DNA from: Apium graveolens
Taxonomy: Eukaryota > Streptophyta > Magnoliopsida > Apiales > Apiaceae
Reading direction: 5' to 3'
DNA length: 64,000 nt
Assembly (NCBI RefSeq): GCF_009905375.1
Contig: NC_133647.1
Location: forward strand, 45,690,506 to 45,754,505
Part shown: positions 22,829-36,013 of the stretch, piece by piece
How positions within the stretch are numbered: position 1 is the stretch's first letter
How the letters are laid out: each line of letters starts with the position of its first letter
Translations under genes and position numbers: made by a program
The notes under the pieces: generated by a model
The model's input: only the letters and a program-made list of their open reading frames with translations
What the model was told of the DNA's origin: nothing
Databases searched by the model: none

Positions 22829-25800
22829 TGTCACACCCCTAACTTAACAAACTAAATAAATATAACTATTACAATATTTAAAAGAATGTAAACATAACCG
22901 AATCCAAGATCTTACAATTTAGGGTTTGGAACAGCCCAACACTACCATCTATTACAACTGATTTTTAATATCGAGTCCTCACACAAAACAATCTTTTATT
23001 CTACCTGAGCTCTGACATACGCATCGACGTCACAGGTCTTACATGCTGGCTGCTTGAACCTAATCATAGCTGCTAGCTGTAATATCAGGGTAAAGCAAGG
23101 AGTGAGCCAAATGCTCAACAAGTGCTAAACTATATGATACAAAACATGAATCGAGAGATATATATAAAAGAATGACATTGTGAGGACATAACCAATAATA
23201 ACAATAGATAAAACTTTGGGTGATGGCATCATTTGCTTGAATCAAAACATTTTCAAAATCATAACTTAAACAAAATCATTTTATGACGCTACGGATTATA
23301 GCCGGTGATCAGCCGCGAAGTAATCCCGAACCTCGCTAGGTTCTAAAACATTAATGGGATCCCTAGGCAACTTTTAAACCTACAATATAAATGTGGAAAG
23401 GACTCGCGCCTCAATTCAGATCCACTATTCAAGAAAACATTTATCCCCCGTTGGGATTGAAAATCCACATTTTAATCATTTCAAAAACTGATGCCGATTG
23501 ATAATAAAATCTCTTAAACAGTAAACATTTTTATCAAGGGATTATAGATCAAATTTGAACACTGGAAATATGTCACAAAATGCCAGGGCCATGATCCACT
23601 AGACTTTACTTTATTAAGGTAATTGAAAAGTTTCCATATACAAGAACTTTGACAAGGTGTTCAAGCAAGGATATTGGATAATATGAAAGAGTAATGCCGA
23701 ACTAGGCTTAAAGCAAGGATTGTAGACAAGGTATAGGTATTATAACATCATGAAGATAAGTATCAAAGGTTACAAGTATACTAGAGGTGTTAAGGTATAA
23801 TGAAAGTGACCATTAGCTTAAGGTATCTCAGGATGTCAAACTTTAGGGTAAGGACAGAGTTATGAAACAATCATGAACAACTCCAAAGAATATCTGGTTT
23901 TTAAGTATCAAGGTAAGGTTTCTAGTGGGGTTCAAGCATTAGGGTGAGATGTCAAGATTTTAGGAATCAATAGTATGTTGATCGAGAGGATCAAACAAGT
24001 ATTATAACAAATCTTTATTTTTATCATGACATTCCAATTACTTTGATGTACTAGCATGATAGGACCTTCGATCTACTTGCAATATGTAATTGAGGGTTCA
24101 TGGCATTTTTATATAATACGAGAATAGATTTAAGAATCACTTGGTTCTAGTATATCAAGATTACTCAGGATACTCGCATCAATATATGAACTAATTAACA
24201 CGCATTTGCAGTGTAAATGAAAAAGAGGTTGAATCACTTGCCTTGAGAAAGGCTGGTCTGGTCTGGCTGGTAGGAGCAACTGGAAGCTTCACTCGACCTT
24301 TATGGCAAGTTTACCCTCATCTCGAGATCCTACATAAATAATAATAATAATTCTCATTATAATATTCTTACCAACTTAACCTATTTACAACACAAATGGC
24401 ACTTAGGCCTATATGCACGCAATTTATATTCACCTTATAAATATAATTTTACACATAGCCACATATACTCACATATCATATTTTAATACCAAATAATATC
24501 ACACACACCATAATGCAACACTAGGTTTGGATGATCTCGACTCACAACTTAAGTCACTTGGTCGCTAAACTAGACAAAGTTTCCAAATTTTGGCTTCCTT
24601 ACTCAATGTGCCTTTACTTAACTATCCAAAACCTATTGACCCTTACTTGGGCCTTTAACTCTAATGGCTTTATACTAACTTGCAACCATAATGGTCAACC
24701 TAGGTCTCACTCCTAAGTGTTCTAAAACTATGTGATAAATGAAAGTGCTCACTGGAGTAAATTTCAGAATGACATCTATGGTTTCTTGAGTGCATTAAAC
24801 ACTCTTAAACTACTAGTTTAACTCCAAAACTTCTTCACTAGACTCTTCTGACCATAAGGCATCTCCCAAACTTGATGTGGATCAAGGGCCTTGCTTGGGC
24901 CTCCTTGGGCCTAAGCTTAAAGTCCATGGTTCCCCCGTTTTTCTGGCAAAAAAACGCCCTGACTTGAACTAACTTGTGACACATGGTTCTAAACCAAATC
25001 CTATGAACTATGGCTGGAAAAACTCCTCTGACACTCCCTCTAACTAAGGCCCAACAGGACCTAATGAGGGCCTACCCATGACATGGTCAAAACATCCTAT
25101 TTCTAAGTTGTAACAAAACTGTCCCCTGCTGGACAGATTTTGTGATTCCACTCGTACACCTAACCAAACGACTTATAAACCTCCAATAAACACCTAAAAC
25201 CTTTTATATACTCCTAGTCCTAGCTTCTGGTGGCTTCGGCTTTAAAGTGCACAACCAATGCTCATTCAAAACTTCCCCATAACTAGTGCATCAAATCTTG
25301 CTAACACTAACTAATCCCTTTCCACCTTAACTCCCACTTAATAACCAAGCATCCAAATCTTTCCAAAGCAAACCTAATGTCTTAATTTCGTAAAATAGTG
25401 CCTCAACAGAAGGGGAGATCATCCATGCCCAAGAATCAACAATATGCAACTAAAAATATAACATGCAACTCATGGAAAACACATAACAAGATTTCGGCTA
25501 GGCATAAAGTTTAAATACTTACAAATTCCACTTGTACCTATTACTCATCCTTAATAATCATGAAATATATCTTCTCTTAACTATTAATAAGAAATTTATC
25601 ATGGAAACAATCTATTTTAAGCACACATATTTTGAATTTATAGAATTTTAGACATAGCAACATGATTTCGAAAAGAGTAGCATGAAAAACATGGTTGATC
25701 ATCATTTTAATATCTTAAAACTAGCATGTATGGATAAACATAAATATATAATGAAAATTCAGTAGCATGCAAAGGATTTTAAAGCATGATATCTCCATAA

Positions 25801-26694
25801 AACACTTAGTTAGCACATATATAAAATATATCTCATAGAGAGCTCTTGAATTCACAAGAATCGAGAGTTTCTCTTTGGAGATCACATAAGAACTACACAT
25901 GCATCCATGGAACTTCAATATCCAAGTCACAAAACTCTTGGAAAGTATATATGATGAATGTAGGTAGAAGATTTACACTTGGGAAGATGAAGAATGAAAT
26001 GAAAAATGGAAGGGGGTAGGGGAATGGGGCTTCGGCCGAGAGCAATGGTGGGAGGGGGAGGAGAGAAAAATGTGGTATGTTGGAGTGTGGAGTGAGTGGA
26101 ATGACTTCTCCCACTTTGATTTTAGTTTTATGCTTTTTGGTTGACAAAATAATGAGTGGAAGTGAGAATGTACAAAAATGTCCTCTATCTAAAGTTAGGC
26201 CATTTTGCATACAAGGTTAGTGTGGTAATTTGGTAATCAACAAATGAGTTAGTGGGGTTGGAAAGGTCTTATTTGCCCTTTGAGAGAATAGAAGGGTGAT
26301 TTGCATGCAAGGTCTTCTATCTAATTTGATAAATAATAAGCAACCAAATTTTCAAAAATTTATTTTTATATAATAAAATAAAAGTTCAAAAATTATAAAA
26401 TTTATACCATAAAATAACTTGGATTTTTAGAGATTTTATAAAATCATTTTCAAAATTTGTGAACAAAATATCTTTTAAAAGAAAAATTTTCCAAGGCTTA
26501 GAATATTCCTTATAAATCAAAAATAAAGGAAATAATTAAACTTTTGCTTTGAAAAATCATATACTACACGTAACAATTTTATAATGCAGAAATTTTCACT
26601 CGCACAAACGTACAATTAGTGAACATATTTTTATTCAGCTTTAATATTATACCAAATCCACAAATAATATTACACGAAAATGCCGGTCGTAACA
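22829..26694 (-). repeat. G1 3' LTR (3866 bp)
   Basis: TGTCACACCC...GGTCGTAACA. Very long for an LTR and AT-rich, with no convincing gene. Pairs with 32136-36008. Confidence 0.95.
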
Positions 26695-26712
26695 TACTCT
26701 CCCCCTTAAGGG
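26695..26712 (-). other. G1 polypurine tract
   Basis: The minus strand reads CTTAAGGGGGAGAGTA immediately before the 3' LTR. Confidence 0.85.
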
Positions 26713-26728
26713 ATTCTGTCCCCAGAAT

Positions 26729-27460
26729 CTAAGAGAACAGATGAGGATACCGGGAACGCATATCAGACTCTAACTCCCAAGTTGATTCTTCGACCTTGGG
26801 GTTTCTCCAAAGTACTTTTACTAACTTTACCGACTTATTTCTAAGACTCTTTACTTGCCAGTCGAGTAATTTGACAGGTTGCTCCATAAATGACAGGCCT
26901 GCCTGAATTTCTACAGGTTCATATTCTATCACATGGCTGGCGTCAGGATTGTACTTCTTAAGCAACGACACATGGAACACATTATGCACATGCTGATACT
27001 GAGGTGGTAAGGCTAACTCGTAGGCTACCTTCCCCACTTGACTCAAAATTTCAAAAGGATCTATATATCTAGGTGTTAACTTCCCTTTCTTGCCAAATCT
27101 AGACAACCCTTTTCTCGGTGACACCTTCAACAAAATAGCTTCGCCTGCTTGGAATCGAACATCCTTACGTGCTGGATCCGCATACTTCCTCTGTCTATCT
27201 TGAGCAGCAAGCAACCTTCTCTGAATTAACTTGACTGTCTCATGTAGTTGTTGTACCAATTCTGAGCCTAGAATCCTTCCTTCTCCAACTTCATCCCAAT
27301 TTGTCGGTGATCTATACTTTCGTCCGTACAAAGCTTCATATGGTGGCATGCCAATACTGGAGTGATAGATGTTGTTGTAAGAGAATTCAATCAATGGCAA
27401 GTGGTCATCCCAACTTCCTGCAAAATCGATTGCACAACTGCGAACATGTCCTTGATTATT
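26729..27460 (-). pseudogene. pol: G1 integrase C-terminus and chromodomain
   Basis: Frame 27400-26729 carries the end of integrase (IGMPPYEALYGRKYRSPTNW) and the GPY/F-like region (KLTPRYIDPFEILSQVGKVAYELALP). The chromodomain is at the C-terminus (LLDWQVKSLRNKSVKLVKVLW, then WELESDMRSRYP) and ends at TAG 26731-26729. A frameshift near 27455 separates it from the rest of pol. In chromoviruses this domain recognises chromatin marks and guides integration, but G1 landed in another retroelement, as is common in heterochromatin. Confidence 0.9.
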
Positions 27461-29481
27461 TGAATTGTCCTTTCGCTCTGACCATCAGTCTGCGGGTGGT
27501 ACGCCGTACTCATGTTCAACTTCGTGCCAAGACTTTCTTGAAATTGCTTCCAGAATCTCGAGTTAAATCGGGGATCTCTTTCTGAAACTATCAATACGGG
27601 TACTCCATTCCTTAGTACGATTTCACGCACATACAGATGAACCAATTTGTCCAGTGACGACTTGTCATTAATTGGAAAGAAATGCGCCGACTTCGTAAGG
27701 CGATCAACTATAACCCATATAGCGTCATGTCCGGATTTCGTTCGTGGTAGTCCCACTATAAAGTCCATAGCAATATTTTCCCATTTCCATTCTGGAATCT
27801 TTAGGGGCTGAATTAATCCGTTTGGTCGTTGATGTTCTACCTTCACTTTCTGACAAGTATAACACTTTGCAACCCATTCTGCCACGTCTCGTTTCATATT
27901 TGGCCACCAAAAGTTCTGCTTTAAGTCCCGATATATCTTGGTGCTTCCCGGGTGGATTGAAAATCTTGAATTGTGGGCTTCTTGCAGGAGCTCATTCTTC
28001 AATTCAGATACATGAGGAATCCAAATTCTTGAGGAAAACCTTAGTATACCTTGCTCATTCTTTTGAGTGCTGATCTCTTCTTCAGTTAGCTGATTCTTCT
28101 CTTTCTCCATTACTTCTTCCTGACATTTCCTTATCCTTTCCACTAGGGTTGGCTGAAAAGTCATTGCACAACAAACTTCTTCAACTTTTCCACAATCACA
28201 AAGTTCCAGTCCAAATTTCTTAATCTCTTCAGACAATTCTTTTGGTGTTGGTATCATATTCAGTCTCTCCTTCCTACTTAAAGCATCGGCTACAACATTC
28301 GCCTTTCCAGGATGGTAATTTATCGAGCAATTGTAGTCCTTGATCAATTCCAACCATCTCCTTTGCCTCATATTGAGCTCCTTCTGAGTGAAAATGTACT
28401 TTAAACTCTTGTGATCCGTATAGATTTCACACTTTTCTCCGTAGAGGTAATGTCTCCAAATCTTAAGTGCGAACACTATGGCGGCTAGTTCCAAATCATG
28501 CGTCGGGTACTTCAACTCATGTGGTTTCAACTGTCTTGATGCATACGCGATCACCTTACTGTGTTGCATTAACACACATCCCAATCCTTTATGTGAAGCG
28601 TCGCTGAATATCAGAAAGTTTCCTTGGTCATCTGGTAGTACTAACACCGGAGCTGTTACCAATCTCTGTTTCAACTCTTGAAAGCTATCATCACATTCTG
28701 CACTCCATTCGAACTTCTGATTCTTCCTGGTTAACTTAGTCAATGGCGTGGCAATTTTCGAAAAATCCTTGACAAACCTTCTATAGTACCCTGCCAATCC
28801 TAGAAAACTTAGCACTTCTATAGGTGTCTTTGGCCTCTCCCAACTCATAATCGCCTCAATCTTTGCCGGATCTACTTTAACTCCTTCATTTCCAATGACA
28901 TGCCCCAAAAATTGAACTTCCTTTAACCAAAACTCACATTTAGAAAACTTGGCATACAACTTCTCTTGCCGCAGTATCTCCAATGCTATCCATAGATGCT
29001 GCTTATGTTCTTCTTCCGACTTTGAATAAATAAGGATGTCATCAATGAATACCACTACGAACTTGTCCAAATACTTTTTAAATACCAGATTCATCAGATC
29101 CATAAATGCGGCCGGGGCATTAGTCAATCCAAACGGCATTACTAGGAATTCATAATGTCCATATCTGGTCCTGAATGTTATCTTAGGAATATCTTCTTCC
29201 TTGATCTTTAATTGGTGGTATCCTGATCTCAAGTCAATCTTTGAAAAGCACTTTGCTCCTTTCAGCTGGTCAAAAAGGTCATCAATTCTTGGTAGCGGGT
29301 AGCGGTTCTTGATCGTTACCTTATTCAACTCCCGATAATCTATACATAGCCGCATACTTCCATCTTTTTTCTTTACAAATAGAACAGGTGCTCCCCATGG
29401 CGACGTACTTGGCCAAATCACTCCTTTATCCAATAATTCTTGTAGTTGGCTCGCCAACTCTTTCATTTCTGCGGGTGCCAT
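27391..29481 (-). pseudogene. pol: G1 reverse transcriptase, RNase H and integrase core
   Basis: Open frame of 696 codons. The reverse transcriptase has [32 protein letters not shown] and [11 protein letters not shown] (FIDD is the gypsy form of YVDD). RNase H has [10 protein letters not shown] and [10 protein letters not shown] and ends near [13 protein letters not shown]. Integrase starts with an HHCC module ([12 protein letters not shown] ... CYTCQKVK). First catalytic D is in AMDFIVGLP. At the second position the sequence is VSERDPRF, where the family has SDRD, so the catalytic Asp appears changed to Glu. The E region is [14 protein letters not shown]. The upstream end is separated from protease by stops at about 29500-29730. 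Confidence 0.9.
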
Positions 29482-29920
29482 CCTATATGGGGCCTTTGAA
29501 ACTGGTTATGTGCCTGGAGCAAGGTTGATCTCAAATTCGATTTGTCGATCTGGCGGTAAGCCCGGTAGTTCGTCTGGAAACACATCTGAGAACTCGTTAA
29601 CTACGGGGATATCTTCTATGCTGGGGTTGCCCTTTTTCTGAATCCACTACATAAGCTAGGAATGACTCACAACCTTTTCTAAGTAGCTTCTTAGCCTGAA
29701 CGATTGTAAGAAACAGTTGCTCTTGCCTCTATCCCTTAAATACTACCTTCTGTCCATTCTTTATCTTTAAATATACTTTCTTGGTCTTACAATTAATCTG
29801 GGCGTTATTCTTCCCTAACCAATCCATACCTAAAATTATATCGAACTCTCCCAACTTGAAGAGTATCAAGTCGGCTAAAAACTTTTGCCCCGAAATATCG
29901 ATCTCACACTTCGGACATAA

Positions 29921-30229
29921 TTAATTCACAGGAATCTTCTCTTGGTTCGCAATTACCACATTTACTACCTCGCTCATAATCATTTTATCACATTGAAGTT
30001 TATCAACAAAAGTTTCTGATATGAAAGATCTTGTTGCTCCCGAATCAATCAATACTTTAGCTTTGACATTATTGAGTAAAAGTGTACCTGCTATCACCTC
30101 AGAGTTCTGAACAGCGTCCTTCATTTTCAGATCGAATGTCCTTGCCGTTGCTTGCAGAGTTGTTGTAGGTGGTGGAGGTAATGCCAATACCTCGGATGGC
30201 ACGCTTGCATTGGTACTTGCCACATTCAT
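29921..30229 (-). pseudogene. pol: G1 protease
   Basis: Retropepsin-like aspartic protease segment with active site VLIDSGATRSFIS (about 30060-30020). It is out of contact with RT because stops and a frameshift fill 29480-29920, where remnants such as the IILGMDWLG flap/end motif and LPGLPPDRQIEF can still be read. It would cleave Gag-Pol in the particle. Nonfunctional here. Confidence 0.8.
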
Positions 30230-30246
30230 TAGAGCTTTGACTGGTC

Positions 30247-31337
30247 CGGTTGCCTTGCACTCCCTAGCTATGTGTCAAGTCTTTCCACACTTGTAACATG
30301 TAACTCCCGGCTTCCGCATCTTGCACTCATTTGCCAAATGTCCCTTCTGGTTGCACCTATAGCATGTCATGCTCAGCTTATTACATACTCCGGGGTGCCT
30401 TCTTCCACAATGCTTGCATTCTGGTCTCTGGAACCTATTTTCTCCACTTGCCCTTGGCTTGCCTGGTTGTTCCCTTTCGATTCTTGTCTTTTGCCTAAAT
30501 TCCCTTTCTTTTGAAAATTTCCACCCTTATGAAATCAAATCCTCTTTACATTCCGATCTTGTGAATTTCCGGCTTCCGACTTTTCTCCATAAAATATAAT
30601 CTTTCTCTTCTTGTTATCTCTTTCCTTCCTTGACTGCATCTCATTATTCTTAAATTAGAGCAGCTTTCTGTACTACTCCCGCATAAGTATCAAGCTCAAA
30701 CATAGCTACTCTATCTCTGATCCAAGGCTCCAATCCTTGTTGAAATCTCTTCACTTTTTCCTCCTTAGTGCTGGTATACTTTGTCACAAACCTTGACAAC
30801 TCAGTGAACTTCTTCTCATACTCCAGTACAGACATATTCCCTTGCTTCAACTCAAGAAATTTAAGCTCCATCTGATTCTGCATGTACTTAGGGTAATACT
30901 CTTCCAGAAATAACTTCTTAAATCTTTCCCAAGAAACCTGCTGAGTTGCTTCCATAGCTTTTACTGATTCCCACCAATAGATGACTTCGCCCTTCAGCAA
31001 GTAGCATATGACGTCTTCTGATCGTCTCCTAACTGTACCAACTCAAAAGCCCTTTCCATTTCCTTAATCCATCTGTAAGCTATTATTGGATCAGTGATAT
31101 CATGAAATGCAGGTGGATTCACATTCTGAAAAGCCTTGAAAGTGACAACTTGTTGAGGTGGTACTAGTGGTTCGGGTGGTTGGTGTGGTTCACGGTTATC
31201 TTGGTTTTCAATTCATTGTTGAAGAGTTAGTTGTTTTGAGCTATAGCATTGGTTTGCTGTTGTAAAGTTTCCAGTAATCGAAGAATATTTGGATATGTGG
31301 TGGATGTGGTTGTTGGGTTCTTCTTTTTGGGTGGCAT
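30247..31337 (-). pseudogene. gag: G1 gag with three zinc knuckles
   Basis: The likely start is ATG 31337-31335 (MPPKKKNP), followed by stops. The capsid domain is readable at 31000-30650 (IYWWESVKAMEATQQVSWER, FLEEYYPKY, MSVLEYEKKFTELSRF). Downstream are zinc-knuckle-like CKHCGRRHPGVC, CYRCNQKGHLANEC and CYKCGKT, whose Gly codon is now TGA, then HIAREC (30446-30250). Broken into several frames. Confidence 0.8.
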
Positions 31338-31705
31338 GATCCTGAAATAAGAGTTATGTCAAAACAGGTATGAATGATGAAATAATTCGAGGGTATCGCA
31401 TGGCATTCTTATGAGGTCAAGTTCAAATTAAACAAATATGGTGATGCATATAAAGGCGTAAAATAATAGTTGATAGAAAATGGAACGATAGTGCATAATA
31501 TTGGAAATCCAAAGGTCTCATTACATCAAGATCAGGATAAAGTCTGACTCTAGGAATAATATGCTTATTTAAAGGAAACAACTGGGAATTCTACGAAGTC
31601 TGATAGTACTACAACATGGAAGGTAGATAATGGAAAGAACTAAGGCTGCACTCCATCAGAACGGGGCTTGGTAGTCTTCTCCTCTTGAAGCGTCTTCATA
31701 ATGCT

Positions 31706-32008
31706 CTAGAGCTCATCCGCCACCATCTGGATGATATACTGACTGGTACGGTCTCGGTATGAAGGCATTTCCTCAAGCTTAGTGTTGACGTACTGAACCA
31801 AAGTTTCAAGTCTCGCAGTCATCTGCTCTTTAGGCTTCCCTTCATAGTTTCGGCTGTCCGGATACACATTCTTTAGTCGATCTATCAGTCGGTCGTACTT
31901 GCCCTGAAGCATGTCAAACTCGCGCCTCAACTCAGCATACACGGAGAAAGCAATAGTGTCGTCCGACCCAGAGGATGACGAGATATGCGCCCTTTGCTGA
32001 TAAACCAA
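31706..32008 (-). CDS. G1 5' leader ORF, 100 codons, unknown function
   Basis: Open ORF between the PBS and gag, starting about 110 bp after the PBS, while gag and pol of the same element are broken. The protein is hydrophilic with a probable helix (YAELRREFDMLQGKYDRLID) and a Ser-rich start (SSSSGSDD). I do not recognise a family. It may be a leader peptide or upstream ORF regulating gag translation, or a chance ORF; a comparison among related elements would decide. Confidence 0.4.
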   Translation of the reverse strand: MVYQQRAHISSSSGSDDTIAFSVYAELRREFDMLQGKYDRLIDRLKNVYPDSRNYEGKPKEQMTARLETLVQYVNTKLEEMPSYRDRTSQYIIQMVADEL

Positions 32009-32118
32009 TAAGAGGAGTATTAATAATAAATTTACTTAACCTAATCTCTTGCATATTATCTATATCCTATACATATATCCTATAACCTATTTAGGCTGTC
32101 CAGGGACTCTAAACCGTA

Positions 32119-32130
32119 GCTCTGATACCA
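32119..32130 (-). other. G1 primer-binding site (initiator-Met tRNA)
   Basis: The minus strand reads TGGTATCAGAGC, five bases inside the 5' LTR. Confidence 0.95.
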
Positions 32131-32135
32131 AAACC

Positions 32136-35100
32136 TGTCACACCCGTAACTTAACAAACAAAATAAATATAACTATTACAATATTTGAAAGAAAGTAAAC
32201 ATAACCGAATCCAAGATCTTACAGTTTAGGGTTTGGAACAGCCCAACACTACCATCTATTACAACTGATTTTTAATATCGAGTCCTCACACAAAACTATC
32301 TCTTATTCTACCTGAGCTCGGACATACGCATCGGCGTCACAGGTCTTACGTGCTGTCTGCTTGAACCTAACCATAGCTGCTAGCTGTAATATCAGGGTAA
32401 AGCAAGGAGTGAGCCAAATGCTCAACAAGTGCTAAACTATATGATATAAAACATGAATCGAGAGATATATATAAAAGAATGACATTGTGAGGACATAACC
32501 AATAATAACAAGAGATAAAACTTTGGGTGATGGCATCATTTTCTTGAATCAAAATATTTTCAAAATCATAACTTAAACAAAATCATTTTATGACGCTACG
32601 GATTACAGCCAGTGATCAGCCGCGAAGTAATCCCGAACCTCGCTCGGTTCTAAAATATTAATGGGATCCCTAGGAAACTTTTAACCCTACAATATAAATG
32701 TGGAAATGACTCGCGTCTCAGTCCAGATCCACTATTCAAGAAAACATTTATCCCCCTTTGGGATCGAAAATCCACATTTTAATCATTTCAAAAATTGATG
32801 CCGATTGATAATAAAATCTCTTAAACAGTAAACATTTTTATCAAGGGATTATAGATCAAATTTGAACACTGGAAATATGTCACAAAATGTCAGGGCCATG
32901 ATCCACTAGACTTTACTTTATTAGGGTAATTGAAAAGTTTCCATATACAAGAACTTTAACACGGTGTTCAAGCAAGGATATTGGATAACATGAAAGAGTA
33001 ATGCCGAACTAGGCTTAAAGCAAGGATTGTAGGCAAGGTATAGGTATTATAACATCAAGAAGATAAGTATCAAGGGTTACAAGTATACCAGAGGTGTTAA
33101 GGTATAAAGAAAGTGACCATTAGCTTAAGGTATCTCAGGATGTCAAACTTTAGGGTAAGGACAAAGTTATCAAACAATCATGAACAACTCCAAAGAATAT
33201 CTGGTTTTTAAGTATCAAGGTAAGGTTTCTAGTGGGGTTCAAGCATTAGGGTGAGATGTCAAGATTTTAGGAATCAATAGTATGTTGATCGAGAGGATCA
33301 AACAAGTATTATAATAAATCTTTATTTTTATCATGGCATTCCAATTACTTTGATGTACTAGCATGATACGACCTTCGATCTACTTGAAATATATAATTGA
33401 GGGTTCATGGCATTTCTATATAATACGAGAATAGATTTAAGAATCACTTGGTTCTAGTATATCAAGATTACTCAGGATACTCGCATTAATATATGAACTA
33501 ATTAACACATATTTGCAGTGTAAACGAAAAACAGGTTGAATCACTTGCCTTGAGAAAGGCTGGTCTGGTCTGGCTGGTAGGAGCAACTGAAAGCTTCACT
33601 CGACCTTTATGGCAAGTTTACCCTCGTCTCGAGATCCTACATAAATAATAATAATAATTCTCATTATAATATTCTCACCAATTTAACCTATTTACAACAC
33701 AAATGGCACTTAGGCCTATATGCACGCAATTTATATTCATGTTATAAATATAATTATATACATAGCCACATATACTCACATATCATATTTTTATACCAAA
33801 TAATATCACACACACCATAATGCAATACTAGGCTTGGATGATCTCGACTCACAACTTAAGTCACTTGGTCGCTAAACTAGACAAAGTTTCCAAATTTTGG
33901 CTTCCTTACTCAATGTGCCTTTACTTAACTATCCAAAACCTATTGACCCTTACTTGGGCCTTTAACTCTAATGGATTTATACTGACTTGCAACCATAATG
34001 GTCAACCTAGGTCTCACGCCTAAGTGTTCTAAAACTATGTGATAAGTGAAAGTGCTCACTGGAGTAAATTTCAGAATGACATCTATGGTTTCTTGAGTGC
34101 ATTAAACACTCTTAAACTACAAGTTTACCTACAAAACTTCTTCACTAGACTCTTCTGACCATAAGTCATCTCCCAAAATTGATGTGGCTCAAGGGCCTAG
34201 CTTGGGCCTCCTTGGGCCTAAGCTTAAAGTCCATGGTTCCCCTGTTTTTCTGGGCAAAAAATGCCCTGACTTGAACTAACTTGTGACACATGGTTCTAAA
34301 TCAAATCCTGTGAACTATGGCTGGAAAAACTCCTCTGACACTCCCTCTAACTAAGGCCCAACAGGGCCTAATGAGGGCCTACCCATGACATGGTCAAAAC
34401 TTCCTATTTCTAAGTTGCAACAAAACTGTCCCCTGCTAGACATATTTTGTTATTCCACTCGTGCACCTAACCAAACGACTTATAAACCTCCAACAAACAC
34501 CTAAAACCTTTTATATACTCCTAGTGCTAGCTTCTGGTGGCTTGGGCTTCAAAGTGCACAAACAATGCTCATTCAAAACTTCCCCATAACTAGTGCATCA
34601 AATCTGGAAAAATGCAAACACTAACTAATCCCTTTCCACCTTAACTCCCACTTAATAACCAAGCATCCAACTCTTTACATAGCAAACCTAGTGTCTTAAT
34701 GTTCTAAAATAGTGCCTCAACAGAAGGGGAGATCATACATGCCCAAGAATCAACAACATGCAACTAAAAATATAACATGCAACTCATGGAAAACACATAA
34801 CAAGATTTCGGCTAGGCATAAAGTTTAAATGCTTGGAAATTCGACTTGTACCTATTACTCATCCTTAATAATCATGAAATATATCTTCTCTTAACTATTA
34901 ATAAGAAATTTATCATTGAAAAAATCTATTTTAAGCACACATATTTCGAATTTATAGATTTTTAGACATAGCAACATGATTTCAAAAAGAGTAGCTTGAA
35001 AAACATGGTTTATCATCATTTTAATATCTTAAAACAAGCATGGATGGCTAAACATAAATATATAATGAAAATTCAGTAGCATGCAAAGGATTTTAAAGCA

Positions 35101-36008
35101 TGATATCTCCATAAAACACTTAGTTAGCAAATATATAAAATATATCTCATAGAGAGCTCTTGAATTCACAAGAATCAAGAGTTTCTCTTTGGAGATCACA
35201 TAAGAACTACACATGCATCCATGGAACTTCAACTTCCAAGTCATAAAACTCTTGGAAAGTATATAAGATGAATGTAGGTAGAAGATTTACACTTGGGAAG
35301 ATGAAGAATGAAATGAAAAATGGAAGGGGGTAGGGGAATGGGGCTTCGACCGAGAGCAATGGTGGGTGGGGGAGGAGAGAAAAATGTGGTGTGTTGGAGT
35401 GTGGAGTGAGTGGAATGACTTCTCCTACTTCGATTTTAGTTTTATGCTTTTTGGTTGACAAAATAATGAGTGGAAGTGAGACTGTACAAAAATGTCCTCT
35501 AGCTAAAGTTAGGCCATTTTGCATGCAAGGTTAGCGTGGTAATTTGGTAATCAACAAATGAGTTAGTGGGGTTGGAAAGGTCTTATTTGCCCTTTGAAAG
35601 AATAGAAGGGTGATTTGCATGCAAGGTCTTCTATGTAATTTGATAATTAATAAGCAACCAAATTTTCAAAGATTTATTTTTATATAATAAAATAAAAGCT
35701 CAAAAATTATAAAATTTATACCATAAAATAACTTGGATTTTTAAAGATTTTATAAAATCATTTTCAAAATTTTTGAACAAAATATCTTTTAAAAGAAAAT
35801 TTTTCCAAGGCTTAGAATATTTCTTATAAATCAAAAATAAAGGAAATAATTAAACTTTTGCTTTGAAAAATCATATACTACACGTAACAATTTTATAATG
35901 CAGAAATTTTCACTCACACAAACATACAATTAGTGAACATATTTTTATTCGGCTTTAATATTATACCAAATCCACAAATAATATTACACGAAAATGCCGG
36001 TCGTAACA
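32136..36008 (-). repeat. G1 5' LTR (3873 bp)
   Basis: Pairs with 22829-26694. Same termini; differences scattered throughout, roughly 3-4% by eye. Confidence 0.95.
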
Positions 36009-36013
36009 GACAG
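36009..36013. repeat. G1 target-site duplication, right copy (GACAG)
   Basis: Follows GGTCGTAACA of the G1 5' LTR and matches 22824-22828. Confidence 0.95.

Larger units (their letters stand above)
22829..36008 (-). mobile_element. G1: complete Tekay-type chromovirus (Ty3/gypsy), 13.2 kb, inserted in S1 ORF3
   Basis: Minus-strand element with 3.87-kb LTRs (22829-26694, 32136-36008), PBS 32119-32130, gag, protease, RT, RNase H, integrase with a C-terminal chromodomain, PPT 26695-26712 and TSD GACAG. Gene order with integrase last identifies Ty3/gypsy; the chromodomain and the [18 protein letters not shown] context indicate the Tekay/Del clade. LTRs differ by roughly 3-4% in the stretches I compared, so G1 looks older than S2. 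Genes are broken by stops and frameshifts. Confidence 0.95.

Noticed and set aside
24531..24716. 61-codon plus-strand ORFs in G1 LTRs (also 33838-34023)
   Set aside because: LTR-duplicated chance ORFs antisense to the element.
25893..26210. 105-codon minus-strand ORF present in both G1 LTRs (also 35207-35524)
   Set aside because: Its presence in both LTRs follows from LTR duplication and is not independent evidence; composition is Pro/Phe/Leu-rich with no family, and no support for translation.
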